Assembly: GCF_000236565.1 (NCBI RefSeq)
Contig: NZ_AHAM01000020.1
Location: 1 to 64,000, forward strand
Direction of reading: 5' to 3'
Length of the DNA stretch: 64,000 nt
Origin: Mesorhizobium alhagi CCNWXJ12-2
GTDB taxonomy: Bacteria; Pseudomonadota; Alphaproteobacteria; Rhizobiales; Rhizobiaceae
Shown: positions 21,193 to 29,955 of the stretch, piece by piece
How the letters are laid out: each line of letters starts with the position of its first letter
Position numbering within the stretch: the first letter of the stretch is position 1
Position numbers and translations under genes: made by a program
The notes under the pieces: model-generated
The model's input: the letters and a program-made list of their open reading frames with translations, nothing else
The model's database searches: none
Told to the model about the DNA's origin: nothing

Positions 21193-22398
21193 TCACGCCC
21201 GTTCCAAAGCGATCGCGATGCCCTGGCCGACGCCGATGCACATTGTGGCCAGCGCCAGCCTGCCGCCGCGTTCCCTGAGTTCCAGCGCGGCGGTTCCGGT
21301 GATGCGCGCTCCCGACATGCCGAGCGGATGGCCGAGCGCGATGGCCCCGCCATTCGGGTTCACGTGCTCGGCGTCCTCGGCGACGCCGAGCTCGCGGAGC
21401 ACGGCGATGCCCTGGGAGGCGAACGCTTCATTGAGTTCGATGACGTCGAAATCCCGCGGCGCGATACCAAGGCGGGCGCAGAGTTTTTTGGTCGCCGGCG
21501 CGGGGCCCATACCCATGATGCGCGGCGCAATGCCGGCTGCCGCCCCGCCGAGAATACGGGCGATCGGCGTCAGGCCGTACTTCTTCGCAGCAGCCTCGGA
21601 AGCTATCATCAGCGCCGCGGCTCCGTCGTTGACGCCGGACGCATTGCCAGCCGTCACCGTCCCGCCCTGCCTGAAAGGCGTCGGCAGCTTGGAGAGCGCT
21701 TCCGGCGTGGTGCCGACGCGGGGGTGTTCGTCCCGGTCGACGACGATTGGATCGCTCTTGCGCTGGGGGATCGATACTCCGGTGATTTCCTTTCCGAGAC
21801 GGCCGTTCTCCTGCGCGGCTACGGCCTTCTCCTGGCTGCGCACCGCGAAGGCGTCCTGGTCGGCGCGCGAGATAGAGAACTCCTCGGCGACGTTCTCGCC
21901 CGTCTCCGGCATGGAATCGATGCCGTACTGCGTCTTCATCAACGGGTTGACGAAGCGCCAGCCGATCGTCGTGTCGTGGATCTCGGCATGACGGGAAAAC
22001 GCGGTTTCGGCTTTCGGCATGACAAAGGGCGCACGCGACATCGATTCGACGCCGCCGGCAATCATCAGTTCGGCCTCGCCGGCCTTGATGGCGCGCGCCG
22101 CGATGGTCACGGCGTCCATGCCCGAACCGCACAGCCGGTTGACGGTCGAGCCCGGCACCGCCTCCGGCAGTCCGGCCAGGAGCAGCGACATGCGCGCGAC
22201 GTTGCGATTGTCCTCGCCGGCCTGGTTGGCGCAGCCATAGACCACATCGTCAATGGCTGCCCAGTCGACGCCGGCGTTGCGCGCCATCAGCGCCTTCAGC
22301 GGTACCGCGCCGAGATCGTCGGTGCGGACCGCCGAAAGCGCGCCGCCGAAGCGGCCGATCGGCGTGCGGATATAGTCGCAGATAAAGGCTTCAGCCAT
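21193..22398 (-). CDS. pcaF: 3-oxoadipyl-CoA thiolase
   Basis: The 401-residue thiolase cleaves beta-ketoadipyl-CoA to succinyl-CoA and acetyl-CoA, the last step of the pathway. Catalytic residues are visible: Cys90 (NRLCGSG), His357 (GGAIALGHPLG) and Cys387 (TMCIGVGQG). It starts at ATG 22398 and overlaps the pcaJ stop by 8 nt. The open frame continues over pcaJ, but the MAEAFICDYIRTPIG start is standard. Confidence 0.97.
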   Translation of the reverse strand: MAEAFICDYIRTPIGRFGGALSAVRTDDLGAVPLKALMARNAGVDWAAIDDVVYGCANQAGEDNRNVARMSLLLAGLPEAVPGSTVNRLCGSGMDAVTIAARAIKAGEAELMIAGGVESMSRAPFVMPKAETAFSRHAEIHDTTIGWRFVNPLMKTQYGIDSMPETGENVAEEFSISRADQDAFAVRSQEKAVAAQENGRLGKEITGVSIPQRKSDPIVVDRDEHPRVGTTPEALSKLPTPFRQGGTVTAGNASGVNDGAAALMIASEAAAKKYGLTPIARILGGAAAGIAPRIMGMGPAPATKKLCARLGIAPRDFDVIELNEAFASQGIAVLRELGVAEDAEHVNPNGGAIALGHPLGMSGARITGTAALELRERGGRLALATMCIGVGQGIAIALERA

Positions 22399-23194
22399 CC
22401 TTCGACCCCCTCTTCGCTGCGGCGGCATCGCGCTTGTGGGCGGCGTCGGTGCGCGCCTTAAGATCGCGAAGCGTGGCGAGTTCGAGTTCGCTAGGCGCCG
22501 GCGTCTCTTCGAGCGCCGGGGAGAATTTAACCGCCCAGCCGCAGGTCTCCTGGACCATTTCACGGGTGGCTCCCGGGTGCAACGACACGACTGTGAACTC
22601 CTTCGTTTCGGGATCGGGCTTCCAGATGGCGAGGTCGGTGACAAGCAGAGTCGGCCCCGCCGTGTCGATACCCAGGCGCTTGCGGTGATCGCCGCCCTCC
22701 CCATGGCCGAAAGAGGTGTAGAAGTCGATCTTCTCGACCATGCCGCGCTTGCTTTGCGCCATGGTGATATAGATTTCGCGAGACGAGGTCGCGATCTCCG
22801 GCGCGCCGCCGCCGCCCGGCAGACGCGTCTTGGGATGCGCGTAGTCGCCGATGACAGTGGTGTTGATGTTGCCGAATTTGTCGAGTTGCGCTGCGCCAAG
22901 GAAGCCGATCGAAATGCGTCCGCCCTGCAGCCAATAGCGGAACATTTCGGGCACCGAGACGGTGGTGACGGCCGTGTCGCAAAGCTCGCCGTCGCCTATC
23001 GAAAGCGGCAGCACGTCCGGCGCTGTCCCGATTGTGCCGCTCTCGTAGATCAGCGTGATGTCGGGCGCATGCGTCAGCCGCGCCACATTGCAAGCCGCCG
23101 AAGGGGCGCCGATGCCGACGAAGCAGACATCATCGTTCTTCAGCGCGCGCGACGCCGCGATGGTCATCATCTCGTTGGGCGTGAATCCGGTCAT
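22391..23194 (-). CDS. pcaJ: 3-oxoadipate CoA-transferase subunit B
   Basis: The 267-residue subunit of a class I CoA-transferase activates beta-ketoadipate with CoA from succinyl-CoA. The active-site glutamate is expected at Glu51 in LIYESGTIG. The glycine-rich loop LPGGGGAPEIA is present. It overlaps pcaI by 4 nt (ATGA) and pcaF by 8 nt. The sequence is of the GctB/rhizobial PcaJ type rather than close to Pseudomonas PcaJ; context supports PcaJ. Confidence 0.92.
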   Translation of the reverse strand: MTGFTPNEMMTIAASRALKNDDVCFVGIGAPSAACNVARLTHAPDITLIYESGTIGTAPDVLPLSIGDGELCDTAVTTVSVPEMFRYWLQGGRISIGFLGAAQLDKFGNINTTVIGDYAHPKTRLPGGGGAPEIATSSREIYITMAQSKRGMVEKIDFYTSFGHGEGGDHRKRLGIDTAGPTLLVTDLAIWKPDPETKEFTVVSLHPGATREMVQETCGWAVKFSPALEETPAPSELELATLRDLKARTDAAHKRDAAAAKRGSKDG

Positions 23195-24066
23195 GCCACG
23201 CTCCTGAGACTTGCACCGGCCCTGAGACCTTCCACGCGCGCGGCGAAATCCTCCGGCTTGGCCCGCATCACGTTCTCCTCCATCCAGGCGCGGAAGCGGT
23301 CGCGATCGGCGCCAATCTCATCCCATTCGAGATAGGCCGCGTTGTCGCGGGCATAGCAGCCATGCGCGTAGGACGGATGTGAGCCACCGGGCACGATGGA
23401 GATGGCCGAAATCGTCCAGCGCGGCAGGATTGTCAGATTGGGATGCAGGCCGTCGAAGTCCTCGACCACCTCCTCGACCGTGACCACCGCGCGCTTGGCG
23501 GCGAGCACTGCTTCCTTCTGGATGCCGATAATGCCCTCGACGAGCACGTCGCCGCGCCGGTTAGCCTTCTGGGCGTGGATGAAGGTCACGTCGGGACGGA
23601 CCGCGGGGACGGCTGCCAGCTGTTCGCCGGTGAACGGACAGGTAATCGGCTTGATGTTCGGATTGACCTTCGCCAGTTCGGCGCCACGATAGCCGCGGAA
23701 GACGGCGCAGGGCAGTCCGGCCGCGCCCGCCTCATAGGCGTTGGCCATGGCGGCGTGGCTATGTTCCTCGATCTCCAGCGCGTTGGGGAAGCCGTTCTCG
23801 ACCGCATCGCGCACCCGGCGCAGGAGACCGACGCCGGGATTGCCGGCATAGGAGAAGACCAGCTTTTTCGCCATGCCCATGCCGACCATCTGATCGTAGA
23901 TCAGATCGGGGGTCATGCGGATCAGGGTGAGATTTCTGAATCCCTGACGGATCGCCTCATGCGCGGCAGCGGTCGGGATCAGATGGGTAAAGCCTTCAAA
24001 AGCGACCTTGTCGCCATCGCGCAAATTTTCGGCGACCGCATGTGCAAGCGGCAGGAACTTCGCCAT
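23191..24066 (-). CDS. pcaI: 3-oxoadipate CoA-transferase subunit A
   Basis: The 291-residue alpha subunit carries the CoA-binding FEGFTHLIPTAAAHEAIRQG region and FSYAGNPGVGLLRR. ATG 24066 was chosen because GGAGGAG lies 7 nt upstream; ATG 24072 is too close to it. First gene of the minus-strand unit pcaI-pcaJ-pcaF-binding protein-livHMGF-quiC. An operator palindrome is 20 bp upstream. Confidence 0.93.
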   Translation of the reverse strand: MAKFLPLAHAVAENLRDGDKVAFEGFTHLIPTAAAHEAIRQGFRNLTLIRMTPDLIYDQMVGMGMAKKLVFSYAGNPGVGLLRRVRDAVENGFPNALEIEEHSHAAMANAYEAGAAGLPCAVFRGYRGAELAKVNPNIKPITCPFTGEQLAAVPAVRPDVTFIHAQKANRRGDVLVEGIIGIQKEAVLAAKRAVVTVEEVVEDFDGLHPNLTILPRWTISAISIVPGGSHPSYAHGCYARDNAAYLEWDEIGADRDRFRAWMEENVMRAKPEDFAARVEGLRAGASLRSVA

Positions 24067-24086
24067 TCGCATCTCCTCCCAGCCCG

Positions 24087-24113
24087 ACAAATGTTCGTAT
24101 TGTGAACATTTGT
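24087..24113 (-). promoter_or_regulatory. Probable PcaR operator
   Basis: A perfect 10-bp inverted repeat, ACAAATGTTC and GAACATTTGT, with a 7-bp spacer lies in the 128-bp gap between pcaI and the divergent pcaR. A second pair, GTATTG (24097-24102) and CAATAC (24122-24127), overlaps it. IclR-family regulators bind such palindromes. Binding by PcaR is inferred from position. Confidence 0.75.
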
Positions 24114-24194
24114 TTTGTATGCAATACTCTTGATGGAGATTTGCACCGGTGTCAAGCTGCCTGCAGTGGACGCGCGGATTTTGGGGAGGACTAT

Positions 24195-24968
24195 ATGGCC
24201 GAGGCGCCGCTGCCACGCGACAATGTCGGCTCGCTCCAGCGTGGCCTTGCCGTGATGGAGATCCTGGCCGCCCATCCCGGCGGCCTGACGCTCACCGAAA
24301 TGGCCGAAAGGGCGCAATTGACGCGCGCCGGCGCGCGTCGTTTCCTGCTGACCTTGGTCGCCACTGAATACGCCGTCCAGGCTGGCCGTCGCTTCAGCCT
24401 GTCGCCCCGGCTGCTCTCGGTGGCGCGCACCTGGCTGCAAGGCGCGTCGCTCTGGTCTTACGCCGAGCCCTTCATGCGCGAAGTGGCGTCACGGCTTAAT
24501 GAATCGAGTTCGGCGGCGGTGCTCTCCGGCGAGGACGTGGTCTATGTCGCGCGCGTTCCCGGCCGGCACATATTGAGCGTGGCGCTGCATGTCGGGACGC
24601 GGCTGCCGGCCTGGTGCACCTCGATGGGACGCGTGCTTCTGTCGGACCTGCCCGCTCCGCAATTGCGGGAATTTCTGGAGAACGCAAAGATCGAGCGAAA
24701 CACCCACAAGAGCATCACCGACCGCGCGGCCCTGGCCTCCGAGATCACCAAGGCCGCGCAAGCAGGCTTCGCCATTGTCGACGAGGAACTGGAGATAGGG
24801 CTACGCTCGATCGCGGTGCCGATCCGCGACCGCTCTCGCAAGATCGTCGCCGCCATCAACGTGTCGACGCAATCGTCGCGGTTCACGACCGCCGAGATGA
24901 AGCGCGAAATCCTGCCGCATCTGCTCGCTGCTGCGCGCAATATTGAAGACTTTTTCATCGTCCAATAA
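24195..24968 (+). CDS. pcaR: IclR-family regulator PcaR
   Basis: The 257-residue regulator has an N-terminal winged helix (LTLTEMAERAQLTRAGARRF) and a C-terminal IclR effector domain (AWCTSMGRVLLS, FAIVDEELEIGLRSIAVPI). PcaR homologues control pcaIJF in response to beta-ketoadipate. ATG 24195 follows GGGGAGGA (24183-24190). The frame is open further upstream, but without a ribosome site. Divergent from pcaI. Confidence 0.93.
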   Translation: MAEAPLPRDNVGSLQRGLAVMEILAAHPGGLTLTEMAERAQLTRAGARRFLLTLVATEYAVQAGRRFSLSPRLLSVARTWLQGASLWSYAEPFMREVASRLNESSSAAVLSGEDVVYVARVPGRHILSVALHVGTRLPAWCTSMGRVLLSDLPAPQLREFLENAKIERNTHKSITDRAALASEITKAAQAGFAIVDEELEIGLRSIAVPIRDRSRKIVAAINVSTQSSRFTTAEMKREILPHLLAAARNIEDFFIVQ

Positions 24969-25064
24969 ACGGCGTGTCGGCAGTTTGCGGCTCACCCGTT
25001 CGAGCGTGGAACTCCTCTGATAAAATTTCTGGTGACTGCCAATTAGGCGCTTGCCGCGTCATTA

Positions 25065-25078
25065 ATCATACGTATGAT
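25065..25078 (+). promoter_or_regulatory. GntR-type operator palindrome
   Basis: ATCATACGTATGAT is a perfect 14-bp palindrome at the start of the GntR gene and overlaps its possible first codons. FCD-type GntR regulators bind short palindromes of this size. Autoregulation of this gene and the TRAP operon behind it is likely, but inferred. Confidence 0.7.
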
Positions 25079-25832
25079 GTTTCTGATGGCGATTTTGCGG
25101 ACCCGGCACCAGGATGCGGTCGACGTGATTGCCGGCTGGATCGTCGGAGGGCGGTTCGCCGCCGACTCCGTGCTGCCCACTGAAGACGAGATTGGCGGCG
25201 AGCTTGGGGTCAGCCGCACGGTCGTGCGCGAAGCGATGCGCACGCTGGTCGCCAAGGGCATGGTCAATGTGCGCCGGCGTCACGGCACGCAGGTGCAGCC
25301 GGTCGATTCCTGGAGCCTGTTCGACCCGCAGGTGGTTTCATGGCGGCTGTCGAGCGGCCTGACGCGCGAATTCATAGAGGATCTGATCCATTTCAGGCTC
25401 GGCATCGAGCCCTACGCGGCCGGACTTGCCGCTGCCAACCCGGAATTTCCGGGGGAGAAGCTGGATCTATATTTCCGCCGAATGGCGGCCGCGGTGGATG
25501 GCGACGGCGACTACCATCAGGCCGATCTGGCGTTCCACGAGACCATATTTCTCGGTTCCGGCAATCAGTTCCTGCGCCAGTTGGCGCCGCTGATGGCGAA
25601 CACGCTGCGCGTTTCGTTCAGCCTGTCGGTCATCAGCATGGATAGCGCACGGGCTTCGCTGCCTATGCATCGGGCCGTTGCCGACGCTATCATCGGCCGC
25701 GATCCGGGGGCAGCCAGGACGGCGCTCACCACACTCATAGAATCAGCGCGCGAGGATATTTTCCAGGTGCTGCCAGTTTCAACGGGAGGAACGAATGCTG
25801 AAAGGGATCGACTGGCTGGTCCGCGGGCTTGA
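25074..25832 (+). CDS. GntR-family (FadR/FCD) regulator
   Basis: The product has up to 252 residues. It has an N-terminal winged helix (LPTEDEIGGELGVSRTVVREAMRTL region) and a C-terminal all-helical FCD ligand domain with metal-site histidines (FHETIF, PMHRAVADAI). Start is uncertain: ATG at 25074, 25077 or 25086, none with a good ribosome site; the first two lie inside the palindrome. The 3' end overlaps dctQ by 38 nt. As first gene of the TRAP operon it probably senses the imported acid or its product. Confidence 0.9.
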   Translation: MMFLMAILRTRHQDAVDVIAGWIVGGRFAADSVLPTEDEIGGELGVSRTVVREAMRTLVAKGMVNVRRRHGTQVQPVDSWSLFDPQVVSWRLSSGLTREFIEDLIHFRLGIEPYAAGLAAANPEFPGEKLDLYFRRMAAAVDGDGDYHQADLAFHETIFLGSGNQFLRQLAPLMANTLRVSFSLSVISMDSARASLPMHRAVADAIIGRDPGAARTALTTLIESAREDIFQVLPVSTGGTNAERDRLAGPRA

Positions 25833-26331
25833 GGTCTTGCTCGTCATCCTGCTCGCGAGCATGGCGATCATGGTCTTCGGTAATGTCGTGCTGCGCTACG
25901 GCTTCAACTCGGGCATCCTGGTTTCCGAGGAGATGGCCCGCTATTTCTTCGTCTGGCTGACCTTCATCGGCGCTGTCGTAACCTTCCGCGAAAATGCGCA
26001 TCTCGGCGTCGAGTCCCTGGTCCAGCGCTTCGGCCGCAACGGCCGGCTCATCTGCATGGTGCTGAGCGACATCATCATCCTTTTGTGCATGGCGGCGTTC
26101 TTCTGGGGCACCTGGAAGCAATATCCGATCAACGCCTCGATGACGGCGCCCGTCGTCGGCATATCAATGAACTGGATCTACGGGATCGGCTTCTTCACCG
26201 CGATCGGCATTGGCGGGCTCGTCGTCATCCGGCTCCTCCGAACCATCACCGGCCGGATCACGGAGGATGAGATCAACGCCTTCGCCGGCGAGGGCGCCGA
26301 AGCAGCCGCCATCCGGGAGCGCGCCGAATGA
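25795..26331 (+). CDS. dctQ: TRAP transporter small permease (DctQ)
   Basis: The 178-residue protein with four hydrophobic segments is the small membrane subunit of a TRAP dicarboxylate-type importer. The family motif SEEMARYFFVWLTFIGA is present. It begins inside the end of the GntR gene, behind GGGAGGAACGA, and overlaps dctM by 4 nt (ATGA). The C-terminal tail (DEINAFAGEGAEAAA) is cytosolic and acidic. Confidence 0.93.
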   Translation: MLKGIDWLVRGLEVLLVILLASMAIMVFGNVVLRYGFNSGILVSEEMARYFFVWLTFIGAVVTFRENAHLGVESLVQRFGRNGRLICMVLSDIIILLCMAAFFWGTWKQYPINASMTAPVVGISMNWIYGIGFFTAIGIGGLVVIRLLRTITGRITEDEINAFAGEGAEAAAIRERAE

Positions 26332-27605
26332 CCATCGTCGTTTTCCTGGTTTCCCTGCTCGGGTCCATGGCGATCGGCGTGCCGGTCGCCTTCGCGCTGA
26401 TCTTCTGCGGCATCGCTTTGATGACCTATGGCGGCATCTTCGACACGCAGATCGTCTCGCAGCGCATGATTTCCGGCGCCGACACGTTCACCCTGCTCGC
26501 CATCCCGTTCTTCCTGCTCGCCGGCGAGATCATGAATGCCGGCGGTCTGTCGCGCCGCATTGTCGAATTCGCCATCGCCTGTGTCGGCCATATACGCGGC
26601 GGCCTCGGCATTGTGGCGATCGTGGCGGCCGTCATCATGGCCAGCATATCGGGCTCCGCCGCCGCCGACACGGCAGCGCTCGCCTCCATCCTCATTCCGA
26701 TGATGCGCGACGCCGGCTACAATGTGCCGCGCGCTGCCGGCCTGATGGCGGCAGGCGGCGTCATAGCGCCGGTTATCCCGCCGTCGATCGCCTACATCAT
26801 CTTCGGCGTGGCGGCCAACGTCTCCATAACCCAGCTCTTCATCGGCGGCATCGTGCCCGGTCTGATGATGGCGATGTCGTTGGTCCTGACCTGGCTGTTC
26901 CTGGCCAAGAAGGAAAGCGTGGCGGTTCTGCCGCGTCAGCCGATGGCCGTGAAACTGAAAGCGACGGGGCGCGCCGGCTGGGCGCTGTTCATGCCGGTGA
27001 TCGTGCTCGGCGGTATCCGCTTCGGCATCTTCACGCCTACCGAAGCCGCGGTCGTCGCCGCGGTCTATGCCCTTTTCGTCGGCATGTTCATCTACCGCGA
27101 GCTGAAGTTCCGCGACCTCTACGGCGTATTCCTCACCGCGGCCAAGACCACGTCGGTCGTGATGTTCCTTGTGGCGGCGGCGCTGGTCTCGGCCTGGCTG
27201 ATCACCTCGGCCAACATCCCGGCGGAGATCGGCGGCATGATCCAGCCGCTCGTAGACCGGCCGAAGCTGCTGCTCGCCGTCATCATGGTGCTGGTGCTGG
27301 TCGTGGGTACCGCGCTCGACCTGGCTCCGACCATCCTGATCCTGACGCCGGTGCTGATGCCGATCATCCGCCAAGCAGGCATCGATCCGGTCTATTTCGG
27401 CGTCCTGTTCGTCATGAACAACTGCATCGGCCTGCTCACGCCGCCGGTCGGCATCGTTCTCAACGTGGTGAGCGGCGTAGCACGTATTCCGCTCGGGCAA
27501 GTCATCGTCGGCGTCTGGCCCTTCCTTTTGGCGCAGACCGTCGTCATGTTCCTGCTCGTCATGTTCCCAGAGCTCGTTCTCGTACCCCTCGCCTGGCTTC
27601 GCTAG
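26328..27605 (+). CDS. dctM: TRAP transporter large permease (DctM)
   Basis: The 425-residue channel subunit of the TRAP importer uses an ion gradient to bring in the substrate delivered by DctP. It has about 12 hydrophobic segments. Family features include PFFLLAGEIMNAGGLSRRIVEF and NNCIGLLTPPVGIVLNV. It follows dctQ directly and is 62 nt from dctP. Confidence 0.95.
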   Translation: MTIVVFLVSLLGSMAIGVPVAFALIFCGIALMTYGGIFDTQIVSQRMISGADTFTLLAIPFFLLAGEIMNAGGLSRRIVEFAIACVGHIRGGLGIVAIVAAVIMASISGSAAADTAALASILIPMMRDAGYNVPRAAGLMAAGGVIAPVIPPSIAYIIFGVAANVSITQLFIGGIVPGLMMAMSLVLTWLFLAKKESVAVLPRQPMAVKLKATGRAGWALFMPVIVLGGIRFGIFTPTEAAVVAAVYALFVGMFIYRELKFRDLYGVFLTAAKTTSVVMFLVAAALVSAWLITSANIPAEIGGMIQPLVDRPKLLLAVIMVLVLVVGTALDLAPTILILTPVLMPIIRQAGIDPVYFGVLFVMNNCIGLLTPPVGIVLNVVSGVARIPLGQVIVGVWPFLLAQTVVMFLLVMFPELVLVPLAWLR

Positions 27606-27667
27606 GAATGAGAGGGCACGTGTCTTTCGAGAAACAGAAGTCCAAGTTCAACAACGGAGGAAACAAA

Positions 27668-28678
27668 ATGAAATCGACAATTCTCAAAGGTCTCGCGCTC
27701 GCGCTTTGCGCCGGCGTTTTCAGCGGACCGGCGCTCGCCGAAATCCAGGAACGCACCATCCGTGTCTCCAACGGCGTCGCCGAGGAGCATCCAGTCGGCA
27801 ATGGCGTGAAGGCGATGACGGAGTGCATGGCCGACAAGTCCGGCGGCAAGATGAAGCTTACGGCCTTCTGGAGCGGCGCGCTTGGCGGCGACCTGGACGC
27901 CACCCAGGCGTTGCGATCCGGCACGCAGGAAATGGTCATAACCTCGACCTCGCCCCTGGTTGGAATCGCGCCGGCGCTCGGCGTGTTCGACCTGCCCTTC
28001 CTGTTCAGTGACGAGAAGGAAGCCGACGCCATCCTCGACGGCGAGTTCGGCAAGTACATTTCCGACCAGATGCCGGGCCACGGCCTTGTCAACCTCGCCT
28101 ATTGGGAGAACGGCTTCCGCAATCTCACCAATTCGCAGCGCGCGGTGGCCGGGGTGGAGGACATCAAGGGCCTGAAGGTCCGGGTGATGCAGAACAACAT
28201 CTTCCTCGATTCCTTCCAGAACCTCGGCGCCAATGCCGTGCCTATGGCTTTCGGCGAAGTGTTCACCGCACTCGAGACCGGCGCCATCGACGGCCAGGAA
28301 AACCCGGTGGTGACCATCGACACCTCGAAATTCTCCGAGGTGCAGGACCATCTGACCCTGTCGCGCCATGCCTACACGCCGTTCATGGTGCTCTACTCGA
28401 AGCCGCTCTGGGATCAGCTTGACCCGGAGGAACAGGCCATCCTGCAGGAATGCGCGGTGGTCGGCCGCGACGTGCAGCGCAAGGCGAGCCGTGATCTCGG
28501 AGCCGAGTCGCTGGAAAACGTCAAGGCGGCGGGCATGGAAGTGACCGAGCTTACGCCAGAGGCGCAGGCCGAGATGCGCGAGGCGGTGAAGCCGGTCTAC
28601 GAGAAGCACGCCGCCACGATCGGCCAGGAGGTCGTCGACAAGATGATGGCCGAGCTGAAGAAGCTGCGCGGCGAATAA
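27668..28678 (+). CDS. dctP: TRAP transporter periplasmic binding protein (DctP)
   Basis: The 336-residue binding protein starts with signal peptide MKSTILKGLALALCAG..ALA. The DctP family region GLKVRVMQNNIFLDSF contains the conserved Arg that binds a substrate carboxylate, and AMDGQENP-like text appears as AIDGQENP. CGGAGG precedes ATG 27668. The enolase-superfamily gene downstream suggests an acid sugar as substrate. Confidence 0.94.
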   Translation: MKSTILKGLALALCAGVFSGPALAEIQERTIRVSNGVAEEHPVGNGVKAMTECMADKSGGKMKLTAFWSGALGGDLDATQALRSGTQEMVITSTSPLVGIAPALGVFDLPFLFSDEKEADAILDGEFGKYISDQMPGHGLVNLAYWENGFRNLTNSQRAVAGVEDIKGLKVRVMQNNIFLDSFQNLGANAVPMAFGEVFTALETGAIDGQENPVVTIDTSKFSEVQDHLTLSRHAYTPFMVLYSKPLWDQLDPEEQAILQECAVVGRDVQRKASRDLGAESLENVKAAGMEVTELTPEAQAEMREAVKPVYEKHAATIGQEVVDKMMAELKKLRGE

Positions 28679-28702
28679 GCCGCTTAGGCGATTTGATACT
28701 TC

Positions 28703-28733
28703 CGGGCGGCGGCGCAGTTCGCCGCCCGTTTTT
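28703..28733 (+). terminator. Rho-independent terminator/attenuator after dctP
   Basis: A 9-bp stem (CGGGCGGCG / CGCCGCCCG) with an 8-nt loop is followed by TTTTT. It lies between dctP and the dehydratase gene and probably lowers expression of the downstream enzyme and permease compared with the transporter. Confidence 0.85.
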
Positions 28734-28748
28734 CTACAGGGTTGCTCC

Positions 28749-29945
28749 ATGAAGATCACATCCGTCAAAACCGTCCGGCTGGGCGAATTCGCTAACATCA
28801 TCTGGGTCCGCATCCACACCGATGAAGGATTGACCGGGCTTGGCGAGACCTTCATGGGCGCCGCCGCCGTCGAGGCGTATATCCACGAAACCGTCGCGCC
28901 GAAGCTGATCGGCCGCGACCCGCTGCAGATCGAGGCGATCAACCGCGATCTGATCGGTTATCTCGGCTGGCGCGGCGCGGGCGTAGAGACGCGCGGAAAT
29001 TCGGCGGTCGATATCGCGCTCTGGGATATTTTCGGGCAGGCGCTCGGCGTTCCGGTCAGCGTTGCGCTCGGCGGCAAAAGCCGGGATTCGATCCGCACCT
29101 ATAACACCTGCGCCGGCTACAAATATGTGCGCGACGCCCGCGCCCAGGCCGTCGAGAACTGGGGCGTCGGCGCAACCGAGGGCCCGTATGAGGATCTCGA
29201 CGGTTTCCTGAACCGCGCTGACGAATTGGCGCACTCCCTGCTGGAGCAGGGCATCACCGGCATGAAGATCTGGCCGTTCGACATCGCCGCCGAACGCACC
29301 GGCGGCCTCGACATCTCCGCCGAGGAGCTGCGCACCGCGCTGAAGCCGTTCGAGAAGATCCGCTCGGCCGTCGGCGACCGCATGGATATCATGGTCGAGT
29401 TCCATTCGCTGTGGCAGCTTCCCGCCGCGCAGCGCATCGCCCGTGCGCTCCAGCCTTTCGATACCTACTGGCATGAAGACCCGGTGCGGATGGATTCGCT
29501 GGAGACGCTGAAAGCGTATGCCCCGCATTCGAAGGCGATGATTTGCGCCTCCGAAACGCTTGCCTATCCGCATGCCTTCCGCGACTATCTCGCGACCGGC
29601 GTCGCCGGCGTGGCCATGCTCGACCTTTCATGGTGCGGCGGCCTGTCGGAAGCCCGCAAGATTGCCGGTATGGCCGAAGCCCATCACATTCCGGTCGCCC
29701 CCCACGATTGCACGGGCCCGGTCGTGTTCATGGCCTCGTGCCATTTCTCGCTGCACGCGCGCAATGCGCTGATCCAGGAATCCGTCCGCGCCTTCTACAC
29801 CGGCTGGTACACCGAGTTGGTCACCGAACTGCCGCGGGTGAAGAACGGCCAGATCAGCCTCGGCGACGCACCGGGCCTTGGCCTCACGCTTCTGCCGGGA
29901 CTGACCGAGCGCGCGGATGCCATCGTGCGCTCCAGCAACGCCTGA
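28749..29945 (+). CDS. Enolase-superfamily acid-sugar dehydratase
   Basis: The 398-residue protein belongs to the mandelate racemase/muconate-lactonizing group. It has an N-terminal capping domain and a TIM barrel. Candidate metal ligands are Glu217 (MVEFHS), Glu243 (WHEDP) and Glu269 (ASETL). Candidate acid/base residues are Lys173 (GMKIWPFD) and His319 (APHD). Such enzymes dehydrate or epimerise acid sugars such as galactonate or rhamnonate. The exact substrate cannot be read from sequence. Linked to a TRAP importer and a GntR regulator. Confidence 0.88.
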   Translation: MKITSVKTVRLGEFANIIWVRIHTDEGLTGLGETFMGAAAVEAYIHETVAPKLIGRDPLQIEAINRDLIGYLGWRGAGVETRGNSAVDIALWDIFGQALGVPVSVALGGKSRDSIRTYNTCAGYKYVRDARAQAVENWGVGATEGPYEDLDGFLNRADELAHSLLEQGITGMKIWPFDIAAERTGGLDISAEELRTALKPFEKIRSAVGDRMDIMVEFHSLWQLPAAQRIARALQPFDTYWHEDPVRMDSLETLKAYAPHSKAMICASETLAYPHAFRDYLATGVAGVAMLDLSWCGGLSEARKIAGMAEAHHIPVAPHDCTGPVVFMASCHFSLHARNALIQESVRAFYTGWYTELVTELPRVKNGQISLGDAPGLGLTLLPGLTERADAIVRSSNA

Positions 29946-29955
29946 GGATGACACG

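Noticed and set aside
26210-28678. A single 822-codon open frame across dctM and dctP
   Set aside because: The first part is an out-of-frame reading of dctM; the dctP signal peptide and ribosome site at 27668 show the real start.
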